Shown: positions 1 to 5,710 of the stretch, piece by piece
Numbering within the stretch: the stretch's first letter is position 1
How the letters are laid out: each line of letters opens with the position of its first letter
The notes under the pieces: model-generated
Database searches by the model: none
Seen by the model: only the letters and a program-made list of their open reading frames with translations
What the model was told of the DNA's origin: nothing
Assembly: GCA_030666075.1 (NCBI GenBank)
Contig: DAOUYN010000057.1
Span: 1-6,328, forward strand
Reading direction: 5' to 3'
DNA from: Actinomycetes bacterium
GTDB taxonomy: Bacteria > Actinomycetota > Aquicultoria > CAJVYJ01 > JAUVQD01
DNA length: 6,328 nucleotides
Program-made: the position numbers and the translations under genes

Positions 1-437
1 TGATTGGTGCTATCGTCCTGATCGGGCGGGCGACCACCCTTAAAGGACTCAAAGAACCCGGAATAAGAAAAGTGGCCATCGCCAACCCCGGCAGCGCGCC
101 CTACGGAGCGGCGGCCCAGGAGGCCCTGGAGAACGCGGGCATCTACAAGGATATCGAGGGTAAATTGATCGTCTCCGAAAACGTGGCCCAGGCGTACGAT
201 TTCGTCAAAACAGGCAACGCCGACGCCGGGATAGTCGCCCTCTCCCTGGCCCAAAGCACCGAGATCGAGCACTTCCCTATCAAGCAGAAACTATACGCTC
301 CGATCGAACAGTGGGTCGGGATCGTCGAATGGTCCGAGACTTCGCCGACGGCCCAGGCCTTCATCGATTACCTGCAGAGCGAGCCGGTCCACGCCGTTTT
401 GGAAGAGCACGGCTTCGGCCCGGTGAAGGCGGAATAA
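1..437 (+). CDS. modA: Molybdate ABC transporter, substrate-binding protein ModA (3' part)
   Basis: This is the C-terminal 144 residues of the extracytoplasmic protein that captures molybdate (or tungstate) and delivers it to ModB. The frame is open to the left edge with its first complete codon at position 3, so the start, signal peptide and N-terminal lobe lie outside the window. The GTG at 72 is an internal valine codon. Family hallmarks visible are AIANPGSAPYGAAAQEAL (codons from about 75) and ENVAQAYDFVKTGNADAGIVALS (about 177-248), both typical of ModA after the hinge. The reading ends with HGFGPVKAE, a usual ModA terminus. The stop TAA shares its last A with the modB ATG (TAATG), which suggests translational coupling. 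Assignment to ModA rather than the tungstate proteins TupA or WtpA rests on the APYG motif and on the ModB/ModC neighbours. Which oxyanion is preferred cannot be read here. Confidence 0.95.
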   Translation, partial: IGAIVLIGRATTLKGLKEPGIRKVAIANPGSAPYGAAAQEALENAGIYKDIEGKLIVSENVAQAYDFVKTGNADAGIVALSLAQSTEIEHFPIKQKLYAPIEQWVGIVEWSETSPTAQAFIDYLQSEPVHAVLEEHGFGPVKAE

Positions 438-1111
438 TGGATCTAGCCCCGCTTTTACTGTCTGTCAAAGTAGCGTCGCTGGCGACACTGCTGGTGGTCA
501 CCATCGGTCTGGCCATCGCCGGGCTGGCGACGCAGGTCAGTGTCCGCGCGCGGTATATCGTCCGCCTCGCGGCCACTATGCCGCTCGTCCTGCCGCCGAC
601 GGTGCTCGGATACTATCTACTCGTCATGGTCGGGCGCGACAGCGCGTTCGGCTCCGCCTGGCGGTCGTTCTTCGGTTTCGATCTCGTCTTTACCTGGCAG
701 GCGGCGGTGATGGCAGCGGCGGTGGCCTCTTTTCCTCTCTTCTTTATGAGCGCGCTGCCGGCCCTCGAAGAGATAGACCGCTCGATCATCAATGCCGCCC
801 GTACTTTAGGCAAGACCGAGGGCCAGATATTCTGGCAAATAAAACTGCCCCTGGCCTGGCGAGGCATCCTAAGCGGCGCTTCGCTGGCCTTCGCCCGGGC
901 CATCGGCGATTTCGGAGTCACCCTGATGGTGGCCGGCAATATCCCCGGACGGACCCGGACGGCGCCGCTGGCTATCTATGATTATGTGGTCGTCGGCGAC
1001 CGAGTGGCCGCCAACCAGCTGGCCGCTGTCACCACGGTCTTCGGCCTGATGCTGCTATTCGTCGGTACTTGGTTGGCCCACAGAAGATTGAGGCGAACAG
1101 AGGATGCTTGA
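437..1111 (+). CDS. modB: Molybdate ABC transporter, permease ModB
   Basis: Inner-membrane permease of the molybdate importer, 224 residues, the usual ModB size. The chosen ATG overlaps the modA stop by one base and has GAAGG (425-429) seven nt upstream. A longer open frame reaching back to 311 would overlap modA by more than 120 nt and adds an arginine-rich non-membrane stretch, so it was rejected. Hydrophobic segments lie at about residues 8-30, 45-66, 86-108, 143-166 and 195-214, consistent with five or so membrane spans. The segment MPLVLPPTVLGYYLLVMVGR (48-67) is characteristic of ModB. The EAA loop that docks on the ATPase is visible at about 119-139 (NAARTLGKTEGQIFWQIKLP). The C-terminus is short and basic, presumably cytoplasmic. 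The gene runs 8 nt into modC. Confidence 0.97.
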   Translation: MDLAPLLLSVKVASLATLLVVTIGLAIAGLATQVSVRARYIVRLAATMPLVLPPTVLGYYLLVMVGRDSAFGSAWRSFFGFDLVFTWQAAVMAAAVASFPLFFMSALPALEEIDRSIINAARTLGKTEGQIFWQIKLPLAWRGILSGASLAFARAIGDFGVTLMVAGNIPGRTRTAPLAIYDYVVVGDRVAANQLAAVTTVFGLMLLFVGTWLAHRRLRRTEDA

Positions 1112-2249
1112 GGTATCGACACGCTTAGAGCTCGACGGGTTCAGCCACCGCGCCGACTTCACGGCCGGCAACGAGCTGGTCGTCATCTTCGGGCCGTCCG
1201 GCTCCGGAAAGTCCTTGACGCTGAACATCCTGGCCGGTCTGGCTGTGCCCGATTCCGGGCGGGTCCGCGTGGGCGAGCGCGTCTTCTTCGACTCCGATAA
1301 ACGGATCAACCTCCCGCCGCAAAAGCGTCAAGTCGGCTATGTCTTTCAAGATTACGCCCTCTTCCCGCACCTGAACGTGGCTCGGAATATCTCCTTTGGG
1401 CTGAGCGGCCTGGATCGGGCCGCGGTGAAAACAAAGGTCGACGAGATGCTAATACTGATGCGCCTCGAGGGCTTAGGCGACCGCTATCCGCGGCAGCTTT
1501 CCGGAGGCCAAAGGCAGCGGGTGGCGCTGGCCCGCGCCTTGGTGATGGAGCCTTCGGTGCTCCTGCTCGACGAACCTTTCTCCGCACTCGATTCAGCGGT
1601 GCGGGAAAAGTTCCGGGTCGACCTTTTACGCATCAAAGACCGTTTTGAGATACCGATACTCTTCGTCACTCACGACCTGGAGGAAGCCTATATGCTCGCC
1701 GATCGGGTCGTCGTCTTCAACCGCGGGGGCGTGCTCCAAAGCGGCTGCCGCGACGATGTCTTCCACCGGCCGTCGACTCGGACTGTCGCCCGTTTCGTGG
1801 GCGCCAAGAATATCTTTTCCGGAGAGGTCCTGGCGGTCGGCAGCGACGGCTGTCGCATAGAGGCCGACGGCTTCCAGGTGACAGCCCCGGCAGGACAAGT
1901 CGAGGGCCCCGGCGGAGTGAGTTCGGGCGATACGATCGAATTCTGCATCCGCCCCGAAGACGTCATGATAGTGAGGCCGGACAAGGCCCTGACGGCCGCC
2001 ATGCAAGATAACTTTCTGCCGGCCCGCCTGATAGCCGCCGGGCGGCGCGGCGCTACTTATCAGCTTGAGGTCAAGGTAGGCAGCGCTCCCTCGCAAAACG
2101 GCGATTTTGACTTCACTATCCGCATCCCAGCCCATGCCTATGAACGCCTGGAGCTGGAGGTCGGTAAAGAATTGAGCATCTCTTTGAAAAAACAAGCAAT
2201 ACACCTGATACCGAAAGGAGTTGGCGCCCATGCCGATGATCGAACCTAA
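1104..2249 (+). CDS. modC: Molybdate ABC transporter, ATP-binding protein ModC
   Basis: Cytoplasmic ATPase that powers ModB, 381 residues. The nucleotide-binding domain is complete: Walker A GPSGSGKS (30-37), Q-loop Gln82 in VFQDYALFPH, signature LSGGQRQR (132-139), Walker B VLLLDE (152-157), D-loop SALD (160-163) and switch His190 in FVTHD. The part after about residue 230 (FVGAKNIFSGEV onward) is the TOBE-type regulatory region, with IRPEDV at about 292-297. At about 150 residues it is longer than a bare TOBE domain, as in other ModC/CysA-type ATPases. In the family such domains can bind the oxyanion for trans-inhibition; whether this one does is not visible. The ATG at 1104 overlaps the modB end by 8 nt, with a weak TGAGG (1089-1093) upstream. 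The 3' end carries the moeA ribosome binding site and overlaps moeA by 20 nt. The operon position next to modAB supports ModC over other importer ATPases. Confidence 0.96.
   Translation: MLEVSTRLELDGFSHRADFTAGNELVVIFGPSGSGKSLTLNILAGLAVPDSGRVRVGERVFFDSDKRINLPPQKRQVGYVFQDYALFPHLNVARNISFGLSGLDRAAVKTKVDEMLILMRLEGLGDRYPRQLSGGQRQRVALARALVMEPSVLLLDEPFSALDSAVREKFRVDLLRIKDRFEIPILFVTHDLEEAYMLADRVVVFNRGGVLQSGCRDDVFHRPSTRTVARFVGAKNIFSGEVLAVGSDGCRIEADGFQVTAPAGQVEGPGGVSSGDTIEFCIRPEDVMIVRPDKALTAAMQDNFLPARLIAAGRRGATYQLEVKVGSAPSQNGDFDFTIRIPAHAYERLELEVGKELSISLKKQAIHLIPKGVGAHADDRT
2214..2220 (+). promoter_or_regulatory. Ribosome binding site that decides the moeA start
   Basis: AAAGGAG lies inside the modC coding region, nine nt before the ATG at 2230. 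It directly abuts an in-frame TTG at 2221, which excludes that codon as the start. It is 15 nt from the next ATG at 2236, which is too far. The moeA start is therefore taken as 2230. Confidence 0.8.
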
Positions 2250-3459
2250 AGACGCCATCGCTCAGATATTGGCGAATACCACCGTTTTAGAAACTGAGCT
2301 GCGCAGTCTAGAAGAGACCGCGGGCTCTGTCCTGGCCGAGGATATCGTCTCGCGCCACCCGATGCCGCCGTTCGACAACTCGGCCATGGATGGTTATGCC
2401 GTCCGGGCCGCCGACATCGCCGATGCGACGGAGGCGACCCCGGTGTCGCTGAAGCTCATCGACGAGCAACCGGCCGGGCGGGCAACGGATGTCGCGGTCG
2501 GACCTGGTACGGCCATCAAGATAATGACCGGCGCGCCGGTTCCGGCCGGAGCGGATACGGTCGTCCAAGTCGAACTGACGACCGAGCAGGACGGTACGGT
2601 CGATATCCAGGCGGCCAAAAAGGCCGGGCGGAACATCCGCCTCGCCGGCGAAGAGATGGCTGCCGGAACGACAGCGGTCCCGACCGGGACGACCATCGAC
2701 CACGTGGTCATCGGTGTCCTGGCCTCCCTGGGCTACGCCCAGGTGAGTGTCTACCGGCGCCCCCGGATAGCCGTCATCGGGACGGGCAGCGAACTTGTCC
2801 CGGTCGAAGCGGAATTGAGCCCGGGCAAGATACGCGACTCCAACAGCTACGCCCTGACCGCGCAAGCTAAGGCGATCGGAGCAGAAGCGGTCCGCATGGG
2901 AGTAGCGGTAGACACGCGCGAGGAAACGACCAAGATGGTCCGCGCCGCTCTACAGCAGGCCGATATCGTCGTCACCAGCGGAGGCGTCTCGGTCGGCGAG
3001 TACGATTTCGTCAAAGATGTGATCGAGGAACTAGGCGGCAAACTCCATTTCTGGGGGGTCCGGCAAAAACCGGGCAAGCCGCTCGCTTTTTGGACCATTG
3101 GCGACAAACTCGTCTTCGGGTTGCCGGGAAATCCGGTCGCCAGCCTGCTCTGCTTCGAAGAGTATGTCCGGCCCGCCGCCCTTTCGATGATGGGCCGCGA
3201 AAAACTCTTTAGGCCAAAAGTCGCGGCCGCCCTGACTCATGACTTCAAAAAGAAGGCCGGGCGCCACCATTTCGTCGGCGCCCTGGTCGAGCGGACCGAG
3301 ACCGGCTATAAATGGACGGCCAACGGCCGGCAAGGATCGGCGATGCTGCGGTCGATAACCGGCGTCGACGGCGTCGCCGTCATCCCCACGGACGTCACTG
3401 AGATGAAGGCGGGAGAGCGGACTGTTGTACAGCTGGTAACGCTCCCCGAGGACCACTAA
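2230..3459 (+). CDS. moeA: Molybdopterin molybdenumtransferase MoeA
   Basis: Cytoplasmic enzyme of the last Moco step: it hydrolyses adenylylated molybdopterin made by Mog and inserts molybdate. The protein has 409 residues, normal for bacterial MoeA. Motifs in order are PMPPFDNSAMDGYAVR (45-59; Asp54 matches the conserved Asp of E. coli MoeA), KIMTGAPVPAGADTVV (97-112), GTGSELVPV (184-192) opening the MoCF/MogA-like domain, TSGGVSVGEYDFVKDV (249-264), RQKPGKPLAF (278-287) and GLPGNPVASL (297-306). The C-terminal beta domain follows, with GRQGSAMLRSITGVDGVAVI (366-385). All expected domains are present and no key motif is missing. The start at 2230 follows AAAGGAG at 2214-2220 and lies inside the end of modC (20-nt overlap, different frame), which suggests coupled translation. 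Placement directly after the molybdate importer fits a ligase that consumes the imported oxyanion. Confidence 0.96.
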   Translation: MPMIEPKDAIAQILANTTVLETELRSLEETAGSVLAEDIVSRHPMPPFDNSAMDGYAVRAADIADATEATPVSLKLIDEQPAGRATDVAVGPGTAIKIMTGAPVPAGADTVVQVELTTEQDGTVDIQAAKKAGRNIRLAGEEMAAGTTAVPTGTTIDHVVIGVLASLGYAQVSVYRRPRIAVIGTGSELVPVEAELSPGKIRDSNSYALTAQAKAIGAEAVRMGVAVDTREETTKMVRAALQQADIVVTSGGVSVGEYDFVKDVIEELGGKLHFWGVRQKPGKPLAFWTIGDKLVFGLPGNPVASLLCFEEYVRPAALSMMGREKLFRPKVAAALTHDFKKKAGRHHFVGALVERTETGYKWTANGRQGSAMLRSITGVDGVAVIPTDVTEMKAGERTVVQLVTLPEDH

Positions 3460-3480
3460 CAAAGAAGGAAGGCGCTTGAG

Positions 3481-4452
3481 ATGGCTGAGATGAGGGACAC
3501 CCACGACCGCAGGATCGACTATCTAAGATTGTCGATCACGGACCGGTGCAACTTGCGGTGCCGCTACTGTATGCCCGAAGAAGGCGTGGCGCCCAAACCG
3601 CACACCAACATCATGAGTTACGAGGAGATACTGGCCTTCTCGCAATTGGCGGCCCGGTCGGGCATCAGCCGCATCCGCCTCACCGGCGGCGAGCCGCTCG
3701 TCCGCCGCGGGGTCGTCGACCTCGTCTCCCAACTATACGCGCTCGACGGCCTCGAAGAAGTCTCGATAACCACGAACGGCCTATTGCTGGATAAGTACGC
3801 CGGCCCGCTCTTCGAGGCCGGCCTGCGCCGGGTCAATATCAGCATCGACACCTTGGACCCCAAGATCTATAAAGAGCTGACCCGCCGCGGCGAACTAGAG
3901 CAGGCCCTCGAGGGTATGCGGGCCGCCCTGGAAGTCGGTATGGAGCCGGTGAAGATAAACGCCGTCGCGCTCAAGGGCGTCAATGATGACATGGAGCCGT
4001 TTGCCCAACTGACGATGGACTACCCTGTCCATGTCCGCTTCATCGAATACATGCCGGCCTTCTACGAGAAGAACAAAGATGATTTCGTCTCCGGCGAGGA
4101 GTTAGAGGCCAGGATCATGGCGCTCGGCTCCAAAAGCGGGGCCGAATCCCCCGGCGGGGCCGGACCGGCCAGATACTTCAAGATACCGGGAGCCAAGGGG
4201 ACTTTAGGGCTGATCGGCTCGTCGAAAGGGCACTTTTGCGACAGCTGCAACCGCCTGAGGCTGACAGCCGACGGTAAGCTCCGGACTTGCCTCTTTTCCG
4301 ACCACGAGATCGATGTCCTTCCGGCCCTGCGGCGCGGAGATCCGGGCGACTTGCTCAAACTTATCGAGCGGGCCCTAGAGGAGAAGCCCAAGGACCGGTT
4401 CGCGAAACGAGAAGGTAAAGTAAATAGAAAGATGTCGCAAATAGGTGGATAG
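3481..4452 (+). CDS. moaA: GTP 3',8-cyclase MoaA (radical SAM)
   Basis: First enzyme of Moco synthesis. It uses S-adenosylmethionine to convert GTP to 3',8-cyclo-7,8-dihydro-GTP in the cytoplasm. The protein has 323 residues, the family norm. The N-terminal radical SAM cluster motif is CNLRCRYC (Cys23, Cys27, Cys30), followed by the SAM-binding LTGGEPLVR (67-75). The second [4Fe-4S] cluster that binds GTP is formed by Cys253, Cys256 and Cys270 in FCDSCNRLRL and LRTCLF. The protein ends SQIGG; the terminal Gly-Gly is needed for catalysis in characterised MoaA proteins, so the gene looks intact. The ATG at 3481 has AAGGAAGG (3465-3472) eight nt upstream. A second in-frame ATG at 3490 is less well spaced. 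The gene begins 21 nt after moeA and is followed 12 nt later by moaC, its pathway partner. Confidence 0.97.
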   Translation: MAEMRDTHDRRIDYLRLSITDRCNLRCRYCMPEEGVAPKPHTNIMSYEEILAFSQLAARSGISRIRLTGGEPLVRRGVVDLVSQLYALDGLEEVSITTNGLLLDKYAGPLFEAGLRRVNISIDTLDPKIYKELTRRGELEQALEGMRAALEVGMEPVKINAVALKGVNDDMEPFAQLTMDYPVHVRFIEYMPAFYEKNKDDFVSGEELEARIMALGSKSGAESPGGAGPARYFKIPGAKGTLGLIGSSKGHFCDSCNRLRLTADGKLRTCLFSDHEIDVLPALRRGDPGDLLKLIERALEEKPKDRFAKREGKVNRKMSQIGG

Positions 4453-4464
4453 AGAAAGGAAGTC

Positions 4465-4956
4465 ATGGCAGGTGAACTGACACACATGGACGCCTCCGGG
4501 CGGGCCAAGATGGTCGATGTCGGCGAAAAGGGCGAGACGCTGCGCGAAGGTGTCGCCGAGGCCGTTATCAGCATGAAACCCGAGACGTTGGCCCTAATAA
4601 AAGAAGGGCGTATCAAAAAAGGGGATGTGCTGGCCGTTGCCCAAGTCGCGGGCGTTATGGGGGCCAAAAAGACGCCTGACCTGATACCGATGTGCCACCC
4701 GATCGAGATAACGGGGGTCGATTTCAGCTTCCGGATAGATGACGCGGCCTCTTCGATCACGATCCAGGCATCGGTGCGCAATATCGGCCGGACGGGCGTA
4801 GAGATGGAAGCCTTAACGGCTGTCTCGGTCGCCGCCCTGACGATCTACGATATGTGCAAGGCGGTCGATAGGGGCATGACCATCGACGGCATGACCCTGG
4901 TCCGAAAAAGCGGCGGCCGTTCAGGTATATACGAGCGACCACCTGCGGGAAAATAA
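4465..4956 (+). CDS. moaC: Cyclic pyranopterin monophosphate synthase MoaC
   Basis: Cytoplasmic enzyme that rearranges the MoaA product 3',8-cyclo-7,8-dihydro-GTP to cyclic pyranopterin monophosphate. The protein has 163 residues, the normal size. It opens with the family signature [19 protein letters not shown] (4-22). Catalytic-region residues seen in E. coli MoaC are conserved with a one-residue shift: Lys51/Lys52 in GRIKKGD, His78 in PMCHPIEI, and Asp129 and Lys132 in [28 protein letters not shown] (111-130) and [11 protein letters not shown] (149-159) complete the fold. The ATG at 4465 is preceded by GAAAGGA (4454-4460), only four nt away. The next ATG (4486) would remove the conserved ELTH start. 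It is the last gene of the tight cluster; a 164-nt structured gap separates it from mog. Confidence 0.97.
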   Translation: MAGELTHMDASGRAKMVDVGEKGETLREGVAEAVISMKPETLALIKEGRIKKGDVLAVAQVAGVMGAKKTPDLIPMCHPIEITGVDFSFRIDDAASSITIQASVRNIGRTGVEMEALTAVSVAALTIYDMCKAVDRGMTIDGMTLVRKSGGRSGIYERPPAGK

Positions 4957-4967
4957 AGAACTGTGTC

Positions 4968-4996
4968 TTGATTACCCGCTGGGATTCTGGTAATTT
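4968..4996 (+). promoter_or_regulatory. Weak candidate promoter for the mog leader
   Basis: TTGATT (4968-4973) and TAATTT (4991-4996) are separated by 17 nt and match the sigma-70-type boxes at 4 of 6 and 3 of 6 positions. A transcript from here would include the terminator/anti-terminator segments before mog. The same bases form the ATTACC/GGTAAT inverted repeat (4971-4994), which could instead be an operator or an RNA hairpin. The match is poor, and mog may simply be transcribed by read-through from moaC. Confidence 0.2.
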
Positions 4997-5042
4997 ACGT
5001 ATGTAGCGCGGTAGAGTGCGCCCTTGAAAAATCCATAAGTTT

Positions 5043-5102
5043 TCGCCCCTGCCGGGTCTGCTTGCCTGAACACACGCACATTTCGGTAGGGGCGATTTTT
5101 TT
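5043..5102 (+). terminator. Intrinsic terminator just upstream of mog
   Basis: TCGCCCCTGCCG (5043-5054) pairs with CGGTAGGGGCGA (5084-5095) over 12 bp with a single G-U wobble. The loop is 29 nt and seven T residues follow (5096-5102). The GC-rich stem plus T-tract is a good rho-independent terminator on the + strand. There is no matching A-tract on the left, so it works in one direction only. It ends 18 nt before the mog ATG, which leaves almost no room for a separate mog promoter. It is therefore either the end of the mod-moe-moa transcript or, more likely in my view, an attenuator of mog. Confidence 0.75.
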
Positions 5103-5106
5103 GTTA

Positions 5107-5116
5107 TCCTCGAGGA
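5107..5116 (+). promoter_or_regulatory. mog: Palindrome containing the mog ribosome binding site
   Basis: TCCTCGAGGA is a perfect 10-bp palindrome lying between the T-tract and mog. Its right half holds the Shine-Dalgarno sequence GAGGA (5112-5116), four nt before the ATG at 5121. The match to the ribosome is good and the spacing slightly short, and it supports the 5121 start. As RNA it could form only a 3-bp stem with a UCGA loop, so strong occlusion is unlikely. As DNA it could be a small operator half-site pair. The palindrome may be chance. Confidence 0.5.
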
Positions 5117-5120
5117 CATC

Positions 5121-5636
5121 ATGAAGATAGCTATTCTGACAGTCAGTGATAAAGGGGCGGCCGGCGAACGCGAGGACTTAAGCGGCGCGGTCATCGCCGA
5201 AGAGATCGCCGATATCGGCGGCGAGATCATCGCCCGTGATATCCTCCCGGACGAGCGCGACCAGCTCAGCGAGAAGCTCAAGTATTACGCCGACGAGCTT
5301 GGCGTCGAACTGGTGCTGACGACCGGCGGGACCGGCTTCTCCCCGCGGGACTGGACGCCCGAAGCGACCCTGGACATCGCCGATAGGCAGGCCCCGGGGT
5401 TGGCAGAGGCGATGCGTCAGGAGAGCCTCAAGATAACGTCCCGCGCCATGCTGTCTAGGGCCGTGGCCGCCATCCGCGGCTGCACACTCATAGTCAACCT
5501 GCCCGGCAGCCCCAAGGCCGTCAGAGAGAACCTGCAGACTATCAAGCCCGCCCTACCTCATGCTATCGATATACTGACCGGCGCCGGCGGCGAGTGCGCG
5601 GTCCCCGAGACTCACGGGCACAACGACAAAAAATAG
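5121..5636 (+). CDS. mog: Molybdopterin adenylyltransferase (Mog/MoaB family)
   Basis: Cytoplasmic enzyme that adenylylates molybdopterin with ATP, giving the substrate MoeA needs for metal insertion. The protein has 171 residues, a single MoCF domain. It starts MKIAILTVSDKGAAGEREDL, with the TVSD motif of the family. ILPDERDQL (41-49), LTTGGTGFSPRDWTPEAT (66-83), APGLAEAMR (91-99), SRAMLSRAV (107-115) and NLPGSPKAVREN (126-137) follow; Asp44 and Asp77 correspond to acidic residues important in E. coli Mog. Mog and MoaB paralogs cannot be separated firmly by eye, but the length and the context beside moeA, moaA and moaC support the adenylyltransferase role. The ATG at 5121 has GAGGA at 5112-5116. 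The gene is separated from moaC by a structured leader with a terminator, so its expression may be set apart from the rest. Its last Lys codons and TAG stop overlap the terminator of the converging gene. Confidence 0.92.
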   Translation: MKIAILTVSDKGAAGEREDLSGAVIAEEIADIGGEIIARDILPDERDQLSEKLKYYADELGVELVLTTGGTGFSPRDWTPEATLDIADRQAPGLAEAMRQESLKITSRAMLSRAVAAIRGCTLIVNLPGSPKAVRENLQTIKPALPHAIDILTGAGGECAVPETHGHNDKK

Positions 5637-5662
5637 AGGCGCCGGGGTTTCCGACGCCTCTA
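5628..5662 (-). terminator. Terminator between convergent genes, overlapping the mog stop
   Basis: TAGAGGCG (5634-5641) pairs perfectly with CGCCTCTA (5655-5662). After one C/A mismatch the stem continues with CGG (5643-5645) and CCG (5651-5653) around a 5-nt loop. Read on the - strand, the hairpin runs into six consecutive T (complement of the A-run 5628-5633), so it should terminate the gene ending at 5711. On the + strand the hairpin is followed by TGCTTAAATC with no T-tract, so it would end mog transcripts weakly at best, though it may shield their 3' ends. The mog stop codon TAG (5634-5636) is the first triplet of the stem, and the Lys codons before it supply the A-run. Confidence 0.8.
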
Positions 5663-5710
5663 TGCTTAAATCGGCTAGGCCGGACGCATTCTATCCTTAG
5701 CGGCCCATCT

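Larger units (their letters stand above)
4957..5120 (+). promoter_or_regulatory. Structured mog leader, candidate transcription attenuator or riboswitch
   Basis: No gene is visible in this 164-nt gap, but it is dense in complementary segments. Segment 1 (5009-5020, CGGTAGAGTGCG) closely resembles segment 3 (5084-5094, CGGTAGGGGCG). Both can pair with segment 2 (5044-5054, CGCCCCTGCCG). The 2:3 pairing makes the terminator at 5043-5102. The 1:2 pairing gives six contiguous pairs (one G-U), one pair after a mismatch, then three more after a bulged T at 5017, and would prevent termination. Segment 1 can also fold locally (GCGCG 5006-5010 with TGCGC 5017-5021). Further upstream ATTACC (4971-4976) pairs perfectly with GGTAAT (4989-4994). 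These pairings are read directly from the sequence; regulatory function is inference. I do not recognise the published Moco riboswitch or another known class here. The alternative is an ordinary terminator with coincidental complementarity. Confidence 0.5.

Noticed and set aside
311..436. N-terminal extension of modB by 42 residues.
   Set aside because: It overlaps modA by over 120 nt in another frame, is arginine-rich and non-hydrophobic, and has no counterpart in ModB. The ATG at 437 has its own ribosome binding site.
1626..2258. Long open frame of 210 codons on the - strand opposite modC.
   Set aside because: The translation shows no recognisable domain, lies wholly opposite a clear ModC/MoeA coding region, and reflects GC-rich codon bias.
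2308..2865. Long open frame of 185 codons on the - strand opposite moeA.
   Set aside because: Arg/Gly/Asp-rich low-complexity shadow of moeA with no motif or ribosome binding site of note.
5001..5030. Sequence resembling a tRNA D-arm and anticodon side (GTAGC, GGTAGAG, GCGCCCTTGAAAA).
   Set aside because: No matching acceptor stem, no GGTTCGA-type T-arm and no closing anticodon stem follow. The resemblance is local and is better explained by the leader pairings.
5103..5110. TG-T-TATCCT as an extended -10 promoter for mog.
   Set aside because: There is no -35 match at the right distance, and the implied start would remove most of the good GAGGA ribosome binding site. Kept only as an alternative in the terminator finding.
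4757..5281. Open frame of 174 codons on the - strand spanning the moaC-mog gap.
   Set aside because: It runs antisense through two well-supported genes and the terminator, with Ser/Arg-rich sequence and no family features.
5671..5683. Short hairpin CGGC-TAG-GCCG between mog and the - strand gene.
   Set aside because: Only 4 bp with no T-tract on either side; not enough to call a second terminator.
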